64,000 bases of DNA from Paenibacillus montanisoli (GTDB lineage: Bacteria > Bacillota > Bacilli > Paenibacillales > Paenibacillaceae), in assembly GCF_003268025.1 (NCBI RefSeq), contig NZ_QLUW01000004.1:496001-560000 (forward strand). The letters are read 5' to 3'. Each line of letters opens with the position of its first letter. Positions within the stretch are counted from its first letter, which is position 1. Shown here piece by piece: positions 1 to 7,795 of this stretch. A program made the translations under genes and the position numbers. The notes below the pieces were generated by a model. The model was not told the DNA's origin, made no database searches, and worked only from the letters and a program-made list of their open reading frames with translations.

Positions 1-40
1 AAGGCTGCCCTTCTCTCACCAAGAGAAGGGCAGCCTTTTC
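1..40 (-). terminator. Rho-independent terminator, possibly bidirectional
   Basis: A GC-rich inverted repeat (AAGGCTGCCCTTCTCT pairing with AGAGAAGGGCAGCCTT) with a short loop sits directly after the stop codon of the minus-strand gene ending at 42. A and T runs on the two sides would let it act in both directions. Confidence 0.8.
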
Positions 41-41
41 G

Positions 42-482
42 TTAGGCCGACTGTTCAAGCAGGCGCTTGATTTTCTTCAAATCCTTATTGTTCGCACGCC
101 GCATCATAAACGCCATAATCGGCGAGAATAAAACGGAGAAACCGGATGGATTTCCCCGGTTGCGCAGCGTCATGCGGGTTGTTTGGCTGTCTACCGATTC
201 CCATGTGTAGGTCGTCTCCATCGGGAACGGTCCGTCTGCCGTTGCCATAATCATGGACCTTCCTTGCTCGAAGGCGTTGACGCGGTAAACGTAAGCGAGC
301 TCTTTTCCGAGAAAATGAGCTTTGAACGCAATTTCTGAGCCGACTGCGAGCGGCTTCTGCGTCCTCCATTCCACCGACTTGATATTCACGTACCATTCAG
401 GCGCATGGTCCGGATCGGCGGCATAGGAGGCGACCTTTTCCCGAGGACAATGAATGATGATTTCCGTTCGAACGTCAACCAC
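42..482 (-). CDS. SRPBCC family (polyketide cyclase/START-like) protein
   Basis: This is a small soluble protein of the SRPBCC/START-like helix-grip fold, which binds hydrophobic ligands; no specific substrate can be read. The pattern is typical of the family: an N-terminal strand (VVDVRTEIIIHCP), a P-x-x-V-x-x-Y-x-x-D-P segment with a tryptophan soon after, a strand-rich middle with VEW and FKAHFLG, and a C-terminal helix ending in KKIKRLLEQ. I chose the GTG at 482 because AAAGGAG lies 8 bases upstream. The open frame extends to an ATG at 533, but that start has no ribosome binding site and would place AAAGGAG inside the gene. It is divergent from the ArsR gene at 597, so the short intergenic region may control both. 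Product about 146 residues. Family call firm; role unknown. Confidence 0.75.
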   Translation of the reverse strand: MVDVRTEIIIHCPREKVASYAADPDHAPEWYVNIKSVEWRTQKPLAVGSEIAFKAHFLGKELAYVYRVNAFEQGRSMIMATADGPFPMETTYTWESVDSQTTRMTLRNRGNPSGFSVLFSPIMAFMMRRANNKDLKKIKRLLEQSA

Positions 483-561
483 ACGAGCCACTCCTTTACT
501 TCGTATTGTCTTCCCGGGTCCAGCATAGCTCATGTTCCAATATGATGCAATACTTATTAAG

Positions 562-590
562 TTGACACTTAATTAAGTGTATGCTAAATT
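562..590 (+). promoter_or_regulatory. Promoter with 16-bp palindromic operator before the ArsR gene
   Basis: TTGACA (562-567) and TAAATT (585-590) are separated by 17 bp. A perfect 16-bp palindrome, ACACTTAATTAAGTGT (565-580), overlaps the -35 box and fills most of the spacer, the expected place for an autoregulatory ArsR-type operator. Transcription would start near 597, on the ATG itself. Confidence 0.65.
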
Positions 591-596
591 AATGCC

Positions 597-926
597 ATGA
601 TCGATACCGCCATTCACGCCATAACGGAACCGCGGCGCAGAGATATTTTACATCTCATTCGTGACGGGGAGCTTACCTCGAGCGCCATCGCATCACATTT
701 TGACATATCGGCACCGGCAATCTCGCAGCATCTTAAAGTGCTGGAGGCCGCAGGGCTCGTCGTTGTCAGGCGGGCTGGCACCAAACGATTCTACGGCATC
801 AGGAGGGAAGGTTTCGCCGAATTGAAACAATATATCGAAAGCTTCTGGGATGACAGCTTGCTGCGTCTGAAGGAAGCAGCCGAGGAAGAAGAAAGGAGAA
901 AACATGAATCCGAATCAAATGACTAA
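597..926 (+). CDS. ArsR/SdpR-type winged-helix transcriptional regulator
   Basis: This is a 109-residue DNA-binding repressor of the ArsR superfamily. It starts with the TEPRRRDILHLI segment seen in SdpR-like members, followed by the winged helix-turn-helix (ELTSSAIASHFDIS then AISQHLKVLEAAGLV, residues about 25-55) and the wing RRAGTKRFYGI. No metal-binding CxC motif is visible, so a metal sensor is unlikely. In this subfamily the regulator usually sits beside AHSA1/SRPBCC genes and represses its own operon, matching the layout here: the next gene overlaps it by 23 bases. The ATG has no Shine-Dalgarno sequence and lies where transcription should begin, so the message may be leaderless. A perfect palindrome in the promoter is the likely operator. 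Confidence 0.88.
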   Translation: MIDTAIHAITEPRRRDILHLIRDGELTSSAIASHFDISAPAISQHLKVLEAAGLVVVRRAGTKRFYGIRREGFAELKQYIESFWDDSLLRLKEAAEEEERRKHESESND

Positions 927-1368
927 CGAAGATACCATCACGAAGCAAATTTTTATCGAGTGCCGTCCCGAGACGCTATTCGCATTCTTCACCGATCCGG
1001 ACAAGCTCGTTCGCTGGATGGGCCGTCATGTCCTGCTCGATCCGAGCATCGGCGGCAAATACCGCATCGATATTAACGGCAGCGATATCGCGATGGGCGA
1101 ATACAAAGAAATCGTTCCTTACGAGCGAATCGTCATGACTTGGGGTTGGGAGAAATCGAAGCTGGTTCCCCCGGGTTCCAGCACGGTGGAGTTCAAGCTG
1201 CTGCCGCAAGATAACGGCACGATGCTGCAGCTTACGCATTACGGGCTGCCGGCTTCGGAAGTCGCTTCTCATGTTCAAGGCTGGTCGCACTATATGCCGC
1301 GCATCCAAACGGTCGCGCAAGGCGGAGACCCCGGCGTCGATCCATGGTCCGAGCTGGCCATGCACTAA
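904..1368 (+). CDS. AHSA1/SRPBCC domain protein
   Basis: A 154-residue protein of the activator-of-Hsp90-ATPase (AHSA1) type of SRPBCC fold. Family marks are the start TKQIFIECRPETLFAFFTDPDKLVRWMG, the GGKYRID strand, the GEYKEIVPYERIVMTWGWE segment, and the C-terminal GW pair followed by a helix. It probably binds a small hydrophobic ligand; no catalytic function can be assigned. It begins inside the 3' end of the ArsR gene, with AGGAG 5 bases before the ATG, so translation is likely coupled to the regulator. The SRPBCC genes and the ArsR gene form one operon, a common arrangement in Bacillota and Actinobacteria. Confidence 0.82.
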   Translation: MNPNQMTNEDTITKQIFIECRPETLFAFFTDPDKLVRWMGRHVLLDPSIGGKYRIDINGSDIAMGEYKEIVPYERIVMTWGWEKSKLVPPGSSTVEFKLLPQDNGTMLQLTHYGLPASEVASHVQGWSHYMPRIQTVAQGGDPGVDPWSELAMH

Positions 1369-1402
1369 AATTAGTATCATTCAAAGGGAGAGAACTATTC
1401 AG

Positions 1403-1582
1403 ATGAAAACAATAACTTGCAACTGCGGATTTACAGTGAAGGACACGAATGCGTACAAGGCTGAGGCTATCATGTGGCACCACGCCATCCATGACCACGG
1501 CGATATGCTGAAAAGCATGACGGTCGATATGCTCGAGCAATGGCTGATGAACAAAGACGAGCAGCTCAAGGCAGGTGCTTAA
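1403..1582 (+). CDS. DUF1059-like small protein
   Basis: A 59-residue protein resembling the DUF1059 family. Visible features are the N-terminal CNCGF motif (two cysteines), a central helix and a HAIHDHGDM histidine-rich segment equivalent to the family's H-A-x-x-x-H element. The Cys/His pattern could bind a metal, but that is inference. The open frame reaches back to 1271 inside the preceding gene; I chose the ATG at 1403 because a GGGAGAG box precedes it and the family-like sequence begins there. It lies 34 bases after the first AHSA1 gene and 3 bases before the second, so it is part of the same operon. Function unknown. Confidence 0.7.
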   Translation: MKTITCNCGFTVKDTNAYKAEAIMWHHAIHDHGDMLKSMTVDMLEQWLMNKDEQLKAGA

Positions 1583-1585
1583 GCC

Positions 1586-1975
1586 ATGACCGCAGCCATC
1601 CATCAAGAAGTCACGTTCAGCGCCTCGCCCGCTAAAATTTACGAGATCCTCACTTCCAGCGCGCAGTTCAGCCAAGCAACGGGCGGCGCACCTGCAGACA
1701 TCGGCACCGAAGCCGGCAGTACGTTCTCCTGCTTCGGGGGAATGATCGAGGGCCGCCACGTCGAGCTCTTGCCTGGCAAAAGGATCGTACAAGCCTGGCG
1801 CGCGGCCAACTGGCCGGCCGGCGTATACTCGATCGTCAAATTCGAGCTTACGGAACAAGACGGCGGCACGCTCCTCATCTTCGATCATACCGGTTATCCG
1901 GAAGGCCAAGGCGAACACCTGGCATCCGGCTGGCACGCAAACTACTGGGGCCCAATCGAGAAGCTCCTCGCATAA
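1586..1975 (+). CDS. Second AHSA1/SRPBCC domain protein
   Basis: A 129-residue single-domain protein of the AHSA1 group. It begins IHQEVTFSASPAKIYEIL, carries a GGMIEGRHVELLPGKRIVQAWR strand pair, and ends with ASGWHANYWGPIEKLL, the usual GW-x3-Y/W C-terminal helix. It is a paralogue of the 904-1368 product but lacks that protein's N-terminal extension. The start lies 3 bases after the stop of the small upstream gene and has only a weak ribosome site (AGG), pointing to translational coupling. It is the last gene of the ArsR operon; a strong stem-loop follows at once. Function beyond ligand binding cannot be read. Confidence 0.82.
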   Translation: MTAAIHQEVTFSASPAKIYEILTSSAQFSQATGGAPADIGTEAGSTFSCFGGMIEGRHVELLPGKRIVQAWRAANWPAGVYSIVKFELTEQDGGTLLIFDHTGYPEGQGEHLASGWHANYWGPIEKLLA

Positions 1976-2026
1976 ATAAAGAAAAAGAGACACCGCATCT
2001 GGTGTCTCTTTTTCTTTATTTATGCG
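1969..2026. terminator. 26-bp perfect inverted repeat, bidirectional terminator
   Basis: The arms 1969-1994 and 2001-2026 are exact reverse complements over 26 bp with a 6-base loop (gcatct). The GC-rich core GACACC/GGTGTC is flanked by A and T runs, so the element can end transcription from both the ArsR operon and the convergent dioxygenase gene. The left arm includes the stop codon of the gene ending at 1975. Confidence 0.9.
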
Positions 2027-2027
2027 A

Positions 2028-2846
2028 TTACCACTGCCAAGGCATTTTGAGGGACGCGCCTACTCTTTCGTGTCTGAACAGGCTTTTCACTTGCGGCGAA
2101 GCTTGATCGTACGCCTCTTGCGGAACATGGATCGTACCGCCGGCGCCGTACCAGTCATTGTTATAGATGAGCGCGATGTTCGTGCGGTTCTCTTGTGTAC
2201 GGTTTGGCGTGCCGCGATGCCACATGCGGATGTCGCGGATGACGATCGAGCCCGCTGGCATGTAAACCTTCTCCGAATACATCGATTTCGCAGCGCGGAG
2301 CATTTCGCCGTCGATGGCCGTATGCTTCGTGCTCTCCGGATCCAGGTGCGTACCGCCCGGCCATACTTCAAGCGGACCATTGTCCTCGTTCACGTCCACG
2401 AGCGGAATGTTCAGCACGAGGCTGTACGCCGGAAGCGCTACGCCGAGGTTCGGGAATAGCGGCGGCACGTCGGAGTGCACGTTCTGATAATCCGAACCCG
2501 GGCAAGCCGTATCCGAAGCCAGGTACGTACAGCGTACGCCTTCACCCAATACCGCGTTGATAACAGGCATCGCAAATGCGTTCGCTACCATGTAGTCTTG
2601 AATGAATGGTTGTAAAAAAGGTAGATGCATCTGCGCGCGGTTTGTGCCCGTGTTATAACCGAATCTGTCGATGTACTCATTGAAGATCGGAAGGAACGCG
2701 TCTTTCAGTTCTTGTACCTGCTCTTTACTCAATACGCTTTCGAAGCCGATATAACCGTTTTTACGAATTTGCTCCACCGCAACCTCGATTGTTTCTTGCT
2801 CCGGTACACCTGTCAGCTTTTCTTGCTCAGTCAATTTCAACAACAT
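2028..2846 (-). CDS. Phytanoyl-CoA dioxygenase (PhyH) family protein
   Basis: A 272-residue member of the PhyH family of Fe(II)/2-oxoglutarate-dependent oxygenases, which hydroxylate a variety of small molecules. The metal site is visible: an H-x-D motif in NVHSDVPPLF (about residue 140) and a distal histidine in MWHRGTPNRT (about residue 210), followed by the arginine expected to bind 2-oxoglutarate. The start has AAGGAG 9 bases upstream. The gene is divergent from an AraC regulator (2962) and shares its intergenic region with it, so it is probably controlled by that protein. This PhyH/AraC arrangement, often next to an aldo/keto reductase as here, suggests a shared catabolic role. The substrate is unknown. 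Confidence 0.85.
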   Translation of the reverse strand: MLLKLTEQEKLTGVPEQETIEVAVEQIRKNGYIGFESVLSKEQVQELKDAFLPIFNEYIDRFGYNTGTNRAQMHLPFLQPFIQDYMVANAFAMPVINAVLGEGVRCTYLASDTACPGSDYQNVHSDVPPLFPNLGVALPAYSLVLNIPLVDVNEDNGPLEVWPGGTHLDPESTKHTAIDGEMLRAAKSMYSEKVYMPAGSIVIRDIRMWHRGTPNRTQENRTNIALIYNNDWYGAGGTIHVPQEAYDQASPQVKSLFRHERVGASLKMPWQW

Positions 2847-2888
2847 TTATCGTCACTCCTTAAGTTCAAGTTATGACTTGATTATAAG

Positions 2889-2916
2889 TTGCAGATTAGA
2901 TGCTGTATTGTATAAT
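2889..2916 (+). promoter_or_regulatory. Candidate promoter of the AraC regulator gene
   Basis: TTGCAG (2889-2894) and a perfect TATAAT (2911-2916) are spaced 16 bp apart, upstream of the TTG start at 2962 and its AAAGGAGAGG ribosome site. Confidence 0.6.
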
Positions 2917-2961
2917 GGAATCGTTATTGTAAAAAAGTCAGAATTAAAGGAGAGGGATTTT

Positions 2962-3801
2962 TTGGCGGCATCCAATTCGCTCCTCACCGGCCTCGAAGAA
3001 CTCATTGCCATAATGGACTCGGAGTGGCCATCGCTCGACCTGCATTCCTACGGCTTATGGCGAAATCATGGCTGGGACGGCGTGGGCCACAGCTTCGAGC
3101 TGAACTACTACATCCAGGGGAGCAACCTGATTCGCCAGGATCAGGCCAAGGTCGCGGTGAAGCAGGACGATCTTCTGTTCCTTCCCGACACGATTCGCAA
3201 CAGCAACTGCGATGACGGCAGCTTTAAAGTCATCTTCCTCTCGTTCTGGTTCAAGGACGATGCGCTCAACGCCCGGCTTCGGCACATCTACAAAACGATT
3301 GGGCGCGATTCGCAGCCGCTGGCCGTACCGGGGCTTGAGGATGATTTTATAGCGTTAATTACCGAGCTTCGCTCCGGACTTCGTTCCCCGCATATCGTGA
3401 AGCATCTCTTCATTCATATTCTCGTGAAGATTTACCGGGCCGTTCACGTTTATCACGGGAGCAGACAAAAGCACAATAAGCATGAGCCGATGATCCAGGA
3501 GATTATTAAGGAGCTAAACGAAGATTACGGCTCCGCTATCGCATTAGCCGACATTGCCGAGAGATACTCGCTCAACGAGCGGTATCTCAATCATATTTTC
3601 AAGGCTGCTACCGGCATCCCGCTTGGCCGCTATCTGATGAAGATTCGCATCGAACAGGCGAAACGGCTCCTGCGCACGACGCATTTGCAAATTACGGATA
3701 TCGCGATGGACACCGGCTTTTTTGATGCGGCGCATTTTTGCAAGTCGTTCAAGAAGTATACGGATTTCACTCCGGCGGAATATAAAGCGCGCATGGAATA
3801 G
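2962..3801 (+). CDS. AraC family transcriptional regulator
   Basis: A regulator of about 279 residues with an N-terminal cupin-like sensing half (LHSYGLWRNHGWDGVGHSFELNYYIQG) and a C-terminal AraC DNA-binding domain of two helix-turn-helix units: IALADIAERYSLNERYLNHIFKAATG, then ITDIAMDTGFFDAAHFCKSFKKYTDFTPAEYK. I chose the TTG at 2962 because AAAGGAGAGG lies 6-8 bases upstream. The frame is open back to 2878, but the promoter's TATAAT falls inside that extension, so earlier starts would not be transcribed. The gene lies between a divergent PhyH oxygenase and a downstream aldo/keto reductase, its probable targets. The inducer is unknown. Confidence 0.85.
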   Translation: MAASNSLLTGLEELIAIMDSEWPSLDLHSYGLWRNHGWDGVGHSFELNYYIQGSNLIRQDQAKVAVKQDDLLFLPDTIRNSNCDDGSFKVIFLSFWFKDDALNARLRHIYKTIGRDSQPLAVPGLEDDFIALITELRSGLRSPHIVKHLFIHILVKIYRAVHVYHGSRQKHNKHEPMIQEIIKELNEDYGSAIALADIAERYSLNERYLNHIFKAATGIPLGRYLMKIRIEQAKRLLRTTHLQITDIAMDTGFFDAAHFCKSFKKYTDFTPAEYKARME

Positions 3802-3906
3802 AGGAATGGAATTCGGCCTCGCGGCATGCTTGAATCTGAGGTGCTTGTATGTCACAATCTCCTTTAGAGCCATACATAATTCGCTTTATTTAGGAGGACT
3901 GCAGAA

Positions 3907-4824
3907 ATGAAAACAATCAAGCTCGGAACCAGCTCACTCGAGGTACCTGTCATTGCGGTAGGCTGCATGCGCATCAACGGACTGGACAAGTCCGAGGCGG
4001 AGCGATTCGTACAAACCTCGCTTGAGGCCGGCGCTAACTTCTTTGATCATGCCGATATTTATGGCGGCGGAACCTGCGAGGAAATTTTCGCGGATGCCGT
4101 TCATATGAGCGACGACGTACGGGAAAAGCTGATTTTGCAATCCAAATGCGGAATCCGAAACGGCCAGTTCGACTTCTCCAAGGAGCATATCTTGCATTCG
4201 GTCGATGGCATCTTGAAGCGTCTGAGAACGGACTACCTCGACGTGCTGCTGCTGCACCGTCCGGACGCGCTGGTCGAGCCGCACGAAGTTGCGGAAGCGT
4301 TCGACCGCTTGGAGAGCTCGGGTAAAGTTCGCCACTTCGGCGTATCCAACCAAAATCCGATGCAAATCCAGCTGCTCAAGAAAGCGGTCAAGCAGCCGAT
4401 CGTCGCGAACCAGCTGCAGCTCAGCATCACGAACGCCAATATGATTTCGAACGGCGTCAACGTCAACATGACGGTGGATTCGTCGATTAACCGCGACGGC
4501 AGCGTGCTCGACTTCTGCCGCCTGCACGACATTACGATCCAGCCATGGTCTCCGTTCCAATACGGCTTCTTCGAAGGCGTATTCCTCGGCAACGAGAAGT
4601 TCCCTGAGCTGAACAAAGCGATCGATGAAGTCGCAGCCAAATACGACGTGAGCAATACGACCATCGCTATGGCCTGGCTGCTTCGCCATCCGGCGCAAAT
4701 GCAGCCGGTTACCGGCACGATGAACACCGAGCGCCTGCTCGACTGCATCAAAGCAAGCGAGGTTCAATTGACGCGCGAAGAATGGTATGCCATCTACCGT
4801 GCGGCGGGTAACATTTTGCCATAA
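3907..4824 (+). CDS. Aldo/keto reductase (YdhF-like)
   Basis: A 305-residue NADPH-dependent oxidoreductase with the aldo/keto reductase TIM barrel. The catalytic residues are visible: Asp and Tyr in NFFDHADIYGGG (about residues 48-56), Lys in LILQSKCGI, and His in LLLHRPD. A PWSPFQYGFF segment and the C-terminal TTIAMAWLLRHPAQMQPVTGT complete the cofactor-binding half. The closest remembered relatives are the E. coli YdhF group. AGGAGG stands 9 bases before the ATG. It lies about 105 bases after the AraC gene on the same strand and may be co-transcribed or separately induced. A strong terminator follows. The natural substrate is not known. Confidence 0.88.
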   Translation: MKTIKLGTSSLEVPVIAVGCMRINGLDKSEAERFVQTSLEAGANFFDHADIYGGGTCEEIFADAVHMSDDVREKLILQSKCGIRNGQFDFSKEHILHSVDGILKRLRTDYLDVLLLHRPDALVEPHEVAEAFDRLESSGKVRHFGVSNQNPMQIQLLKKAVKQPIVANQLQLSITNANMISNGVNVNMTVDSSINRDGSVLDFCRLHDITIQPWSPFQYGFFEGVFLGNEKFPELNKAIDEVAAKYDVSNTTIAMAWLLRHPAQMQPVTGTMNTERLLDCIKASEVQLTREEWYAIYRAAGNILP

Positions 4825-4829
4825 AAAAG

Positions 4830-4870
4830 AGAGCTGAGCGGTCCGGAATGGATCGCTCAGCTCTTTTTTT
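4830..4870 (+). terminator. Rho-independent terminator
   Basis: A stem of GAGCTGAGCG (4831-4840) with CGCTCAGCTC (4854-4863), extended inward by further pairs, is followed by a run of T residues. It directly follows the aldo/keto reductase stop codon. Confidence 0.9.
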
Positions 4871-4876
4871 GGTGGG

Positions 4877-5468
4877 CATATTGTGCTCCTTGAAGCTCTC
4901 TTTGCTCGAATTCGCCGCATTCCCGTCAATGTAGTGCTCCATGGGTACTTCTTCGCTCGAATTCGCCGCATTCTCGCCAATGTAGTGCTCTGCGGGCACC
5001 TCTTCGCTCGAATTCGCTGCACTCCCGACAATGTAGTGCTCCACGGGCACTTCTTCGCTCGAATTCGCTGCACTCCCGCCAATGTAGTGCTCCACGGGCA
5101 CTTCTTCGCTCGAATTCGCTGCACTCCCGACAATGTAGTGCTCCCAGAGCCTCTCTTCGCTCGAATTCGCCGCATTCCCGTCAATGTAGTGCTCCACGGG
5201 CACTTCTTCGCTCGAATTCGCCGCATTCTCGCTAATGTAGTGCTCTGCGGGCACCTCTTCGCTCGAATTCGCCGCATTCCCGTCGATGTAGTGCTCCACG
5301 GGCACTTCTTCGCTCGAATTCGCCGCATTCCCGTCAATGTAGTGCTCCACGGGCACTTCTTCGCTCGAATTCGCCGCATTCCCGCCAATGTAGTGCTCTG
5401 CGGGCACCTCTTCGCTCGAATTCGCTGCACTCCCGACAATGTAGTGCTCCCTGAGCCTCTCTTCGCTG
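4877..5468. repeat. 51-bp tandem repeat (minisatellite), 11 full units plus partial ends
   Basis: Eleven GAATTC sites occur at exactly 51-bp intervals from 4908 to 5418, with no insertion or deletion across 510 bp. Each unit has the plan GCTCGAATTCGCYGCAYTC, a variable stretch, AATGTAGTGCTC and a CGGGCACYTCTTC-like link. Degenerate half units stand at both ends (4881-4907 and 5452-5475). The units fall into a few interchanging subtypes, for example one with CACGGGCAC and one with CTGAGCCTC. Because 51 is a multiple of three, two frames on the minus strand and one on the plus strand stay open, but none has a credible start, and all run into neighbouring genes out of frame. I treat the block as non-coding spacer between convergent genes. 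Confidence 0.92.
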
Positions 5469-5481
5469 CATTCTAGCCAGC

Positions 5482-6333
5482 TTACTTCAAACCCCAAATC
5501 TGCTCGAACTTATCCGGGTCCATGCCGGAGCGCTCGTTCCGGTTGAGCGCATCGAGGTGCTGCATGTCCTCCGCCGACAGCTCGAAGCCGAGAATATCGG
5601 CGTTCTCGTAAATCCGTTCCGGCTTCGCGGATTTGGGAATCGTGACGACGCCGTTTTGCAGATCCCAGCGCAGAATGATCTGGGCTGCGGTACGCCCGTA
5701 TTTCTCCGCCAGCGCACGCACAACGGGCTCTTCGAGTATGCGCCCCAGCATGAGCGGGCTCCATGCCACAAGCTGGATCCCCTTCCCGCTGCAGTAGCTG
5801 TGCAGCTCCTTCTGGGTCAGCCGCGGATGATACTCCACCTGGTTGACGGCCGGCACCACGCTGCCCGACGCCAACACCGCATCCAAATGGCGGATTTGAA
5901 AATTACTTACGCCGATCGCCTTCACCTTGCCCTCGGCATAAACCTTCTCCAGCGCACGCCATGAATCCAGATAGTGAGCACTGACCGGCCAGTGAATCAA
6001 ATACAGATCGATGTAGTCTAAACCCAATTGGTCAAGCGACTTATCGAACGCCTTCAGCGCCGCATCGTAGCCATTGTCGGGGTTTGCCAGCTTAGTTGTG
6101 ACAAATATCTCTTCTCTCGGCACGCCGCTTGCGCGAATCGCCTTGCCGACCCCGCGTTCGTTCTCATACGCGGCCGCCGTGTCGATGCTCCGGTAGCCGG
6201 CTTCAATCGCGGTCCTAACGGCAAGCTCCACGTGCTCTCCATCCTCAGGCCTGCCCTGCCAAACGCCAAGGCCCAGCCAAGGCATCGAAACGCCGTTGTT
6301 CAGTTTTACCTTGCTCGAAATGGAATGTGTCAT
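5482..6333 (-). CDS. Aldo/keto reductase (2,5-diketo-gluconate reductase-like, AKR5 type)
   Basis: A 283-residue NADPH-dependent reductase. The tetrad is visible: GYRSIDTAAAYENE (Asp, Tyr), VTTKL (Lys) and LYLIHWP (His), plus the GVSNF and QVEYHPRL segments and the C-terminal IPKSAKPERIYENADILGFEL cofactor-binding region typical of YvgN/YtbE and 2,5-diketo-D-gluconate reductases. I chose the ATG at 6333, preceded by GAGGAGGAGAGG; the frame extends 6 codons further upstream but that start would overlap the ribosome site. The ATG lies one base after the stop of the glycosidase gene, so the two are translationally coupled and likely act on the same sugar-derived substrate. The 51-bp repeat array begins immediately downstream. 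Confidence 0.88.
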   Translation of the reverse strand: MTHSISSKVKLNNGVSMPWLGLGVWQGRPEDGEHVELAVRTAIEAGYRSIDTAAAYENERGVGKAIRASGVPREEIFVTTKLANPDNGYDAALKAFDKSLDQLGLDYIDLYLIHWPVSAHYLDSWRALEKVYAEGKVKAIGVSNFQIRHLDAVLASGSVVPAVNQVEYHPRLTQKELHSYCSGKGIQLVAWSPLMLGRILEEPVVRALAEKYGRTAAQIILRWDLQNGVVTIPKSAKPERIYENADILGFELSAEDMQHLDALNRNERSGMDPDKFEQIWGLK

Positions 6334-6334
6334 T

Positions 6335-7783
6335 TTACCTCTCCTCCTCAATACGCTTCACGCTTAGCGCGATATCCACCTTATAGACCGGGCTGGCGAC
6401 CGCAAGCAGGCCGCCGCTGCCCTCATGCTCGTACAATTCACTTGCCACTACTGTGCCGCTCGCCGGATCGACCCACTCGGCGCGATACGTCCCCGCAGGT
6501 ACATCCAACTGCAAGACAGCGCTGTGCTCGCCGTGCTGCACGCGATATACCGGATCCTTGCCGACATTGAAGGTACTATGGTGCAAATACAACGCATATT
6601 GGCGGCCTCGCTCGCTGATGCTTCGGACGCGCGCGCCCTCCGGAATGCCGCCGCGTATGAAATCCGGATCGCGGCTCATGCGCTCAAAGTCGAATCCGTA
6701 CATGAACCGCTTCAAATTGCGAAGCGACCCCAGCACCTGCCGGTTCTCCGGTGTATCGCCAGCCGGATCGTGAATCGTGTACAAACCGTTCAGCTGATTG
6801 AACGCCGCGCCGCCGCCCACGATAAATTCCCACGCTTCCGCCCGCGAAGCCCCTAACCGATCGTCGAAATACCAAATCGGATAAAAGCCGGTTTCATTCA
6901 ATTCAATCGGCTTGTTAGACCCGTACTTGTCATCGAGAGCCTCGACGCCTCCAATCTGTCCGTACATCGGATCGCTAATATACTGGGTGACCAACATCGT
7001 ATTGCGCGGGTCGTCCGTATAATCGACGTCCTTCATCAGTTGCTGGCCGACCAAATGCCGCTTCGGCAATTCCCGCTCCGTTTCCACGATGACGTCGAGC
7101 AGCTCGTCGATCCATTTCACCGTCAGCTCGGCCGGCGTACCGCCGATCGTCGGTTCGTCGCACAACTCGAGAATGACGTTGTCGAACGCATTGACCTCCT
7201 CGACAAGCTTGCGCACATAGGCTTTGTGGGCGGCAACCAAATCAGCGTGCTCCAACGTCTGAACCTCCTTCAGATCGCAATCGCCGACGCCTTGAATATT
7301 GTTCGCCGCGAACAGCGCGTGATTGGGCCAGCTTTGCTCGTATTGGCCGTTGAACAAGCAAATCTCCACCACTATGCCGCGCGCCTCCGCCTGCCTCAGG
7401 AAATCATGCAGCCTTGCAAAATACCGCTCGTCCCACGCGCTCAAATCAAACTTGTTGCCGCCGTCCGCGCAGCCCGGTTCCGAGCTTCGGACCCAAGGCA
7501 CGACCAATCTGCCCGGCAGCGGGGCAAGCGTATTATCCTCGATAAACATGCCTTTAACCTCATAAAACGCGCCCGGATAAATCCGTGTGTAATTCATTTC
7601 GTAACGCTGCAGCATGTCGAAGTACGCCACATAATCAAAATCCAAATTAATGAGTGCCCCATAATGCTCGGCTGAAGTAATCAAAAGAATCGGACTGCCT
7701 TTGTAGTGCAAATAATGGGGATTCACCGTGCTGATGCCAATCGGGCCATAGCCTGATCCGGCTTCCATGCCGCCTGCTTGCAT
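6335..7783 (-). CDS. Clan GH-A-like glycoside hydrolase (cellulase/apiosidase-like)
   Basis: A 482-residue protein without a signal peptide, read as a retaining TIM-barrel glycosidase. The N-terminus (NPHYLHYKGSPILLITSAEH) resembles the GH5/DUF4038 type entry strand. The proposed acid/base Glu is in NVILELCDEPT (about residue 207) and the nucleophile Glu in KPIELNETGFY (about residue 300). The last 90 residues form a beta-rich domain (SISERGRQYALYLHH, then VPAGTYRAEWVDPASG) like the small C-terminal domain of DUF4038 enzymes. A strong AAGGAGGAG precedes the ATG. The absence of a secretion signal suggests intracellular hydrolysis of imported oligosaccharides. It is the first gene of an operon with the aldo/keto reductase. 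The exact GH family is uncertain. Confidence 0.7.
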   Translation of the reverse strand: MQAGGMEAGSGYGPIGISTVNPHYLHYKGSPILLITSAEHYGALINLDFDYVAYFDMLQRYEMNYTRIYPGAFYEVKGMFIEDNTLAPLPGRLVVPWVRSSEPGCADGGNKFDLSAWDERYFARLHDFLRQAEARGIVVEICLFNGQYEQSWPNHALFAANNIQGVGDCDLKEVQTLEHADLVAAHKAYVRKLVEEVNAFDNVILELCDEPTIGGTPAELTVKWIDELLDVIVETERELPKRHLVGQQLMKDVDYTDDPRNTMLVTQYISDPMYGQIGGVEALDDKYGSNKPIELNETGFYPIWYFDDRLGASRAEAWEFIVGGGAAFNQLNGLYTIHDPAGDTPENRQVLGSLRNLKRFMYGFDFERMSRDPDFIRGGIPEGARVRSISERGRQYALYLHHSTFNVGKDPVYRVQHGEHSAVLQLDVPAGTYRAEWVDPASGTVVASELYEHEGSGGLLAVASPVYKVDIALSVKRIEEER

Positions 7784-7795
7784 GCTTATCTCCTC

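Noticed and set aside
42..533. 163-residue version of the first SRPBCC gene
   Set aside because: Its ATG lacks a ribosome site, and a good AAAGGAG box would lie inside the gene before a GTG.
3934..5439. 501-residue minus-strand frame covering the repeat and the aldo/keto reductase gene
   Set aside because: Most of it is antisense to a well-supported reductase; no start signals.
4748..5497. 249-residue repeat protein read through the 51-bp array on the minus strand
   Set aside because: It begins in the end of the aldo/keto reductase gene in another frame, has no ribosome site, and continues through a terminator into antisense of the next gene. Its openness is explained by the 51-bp period.
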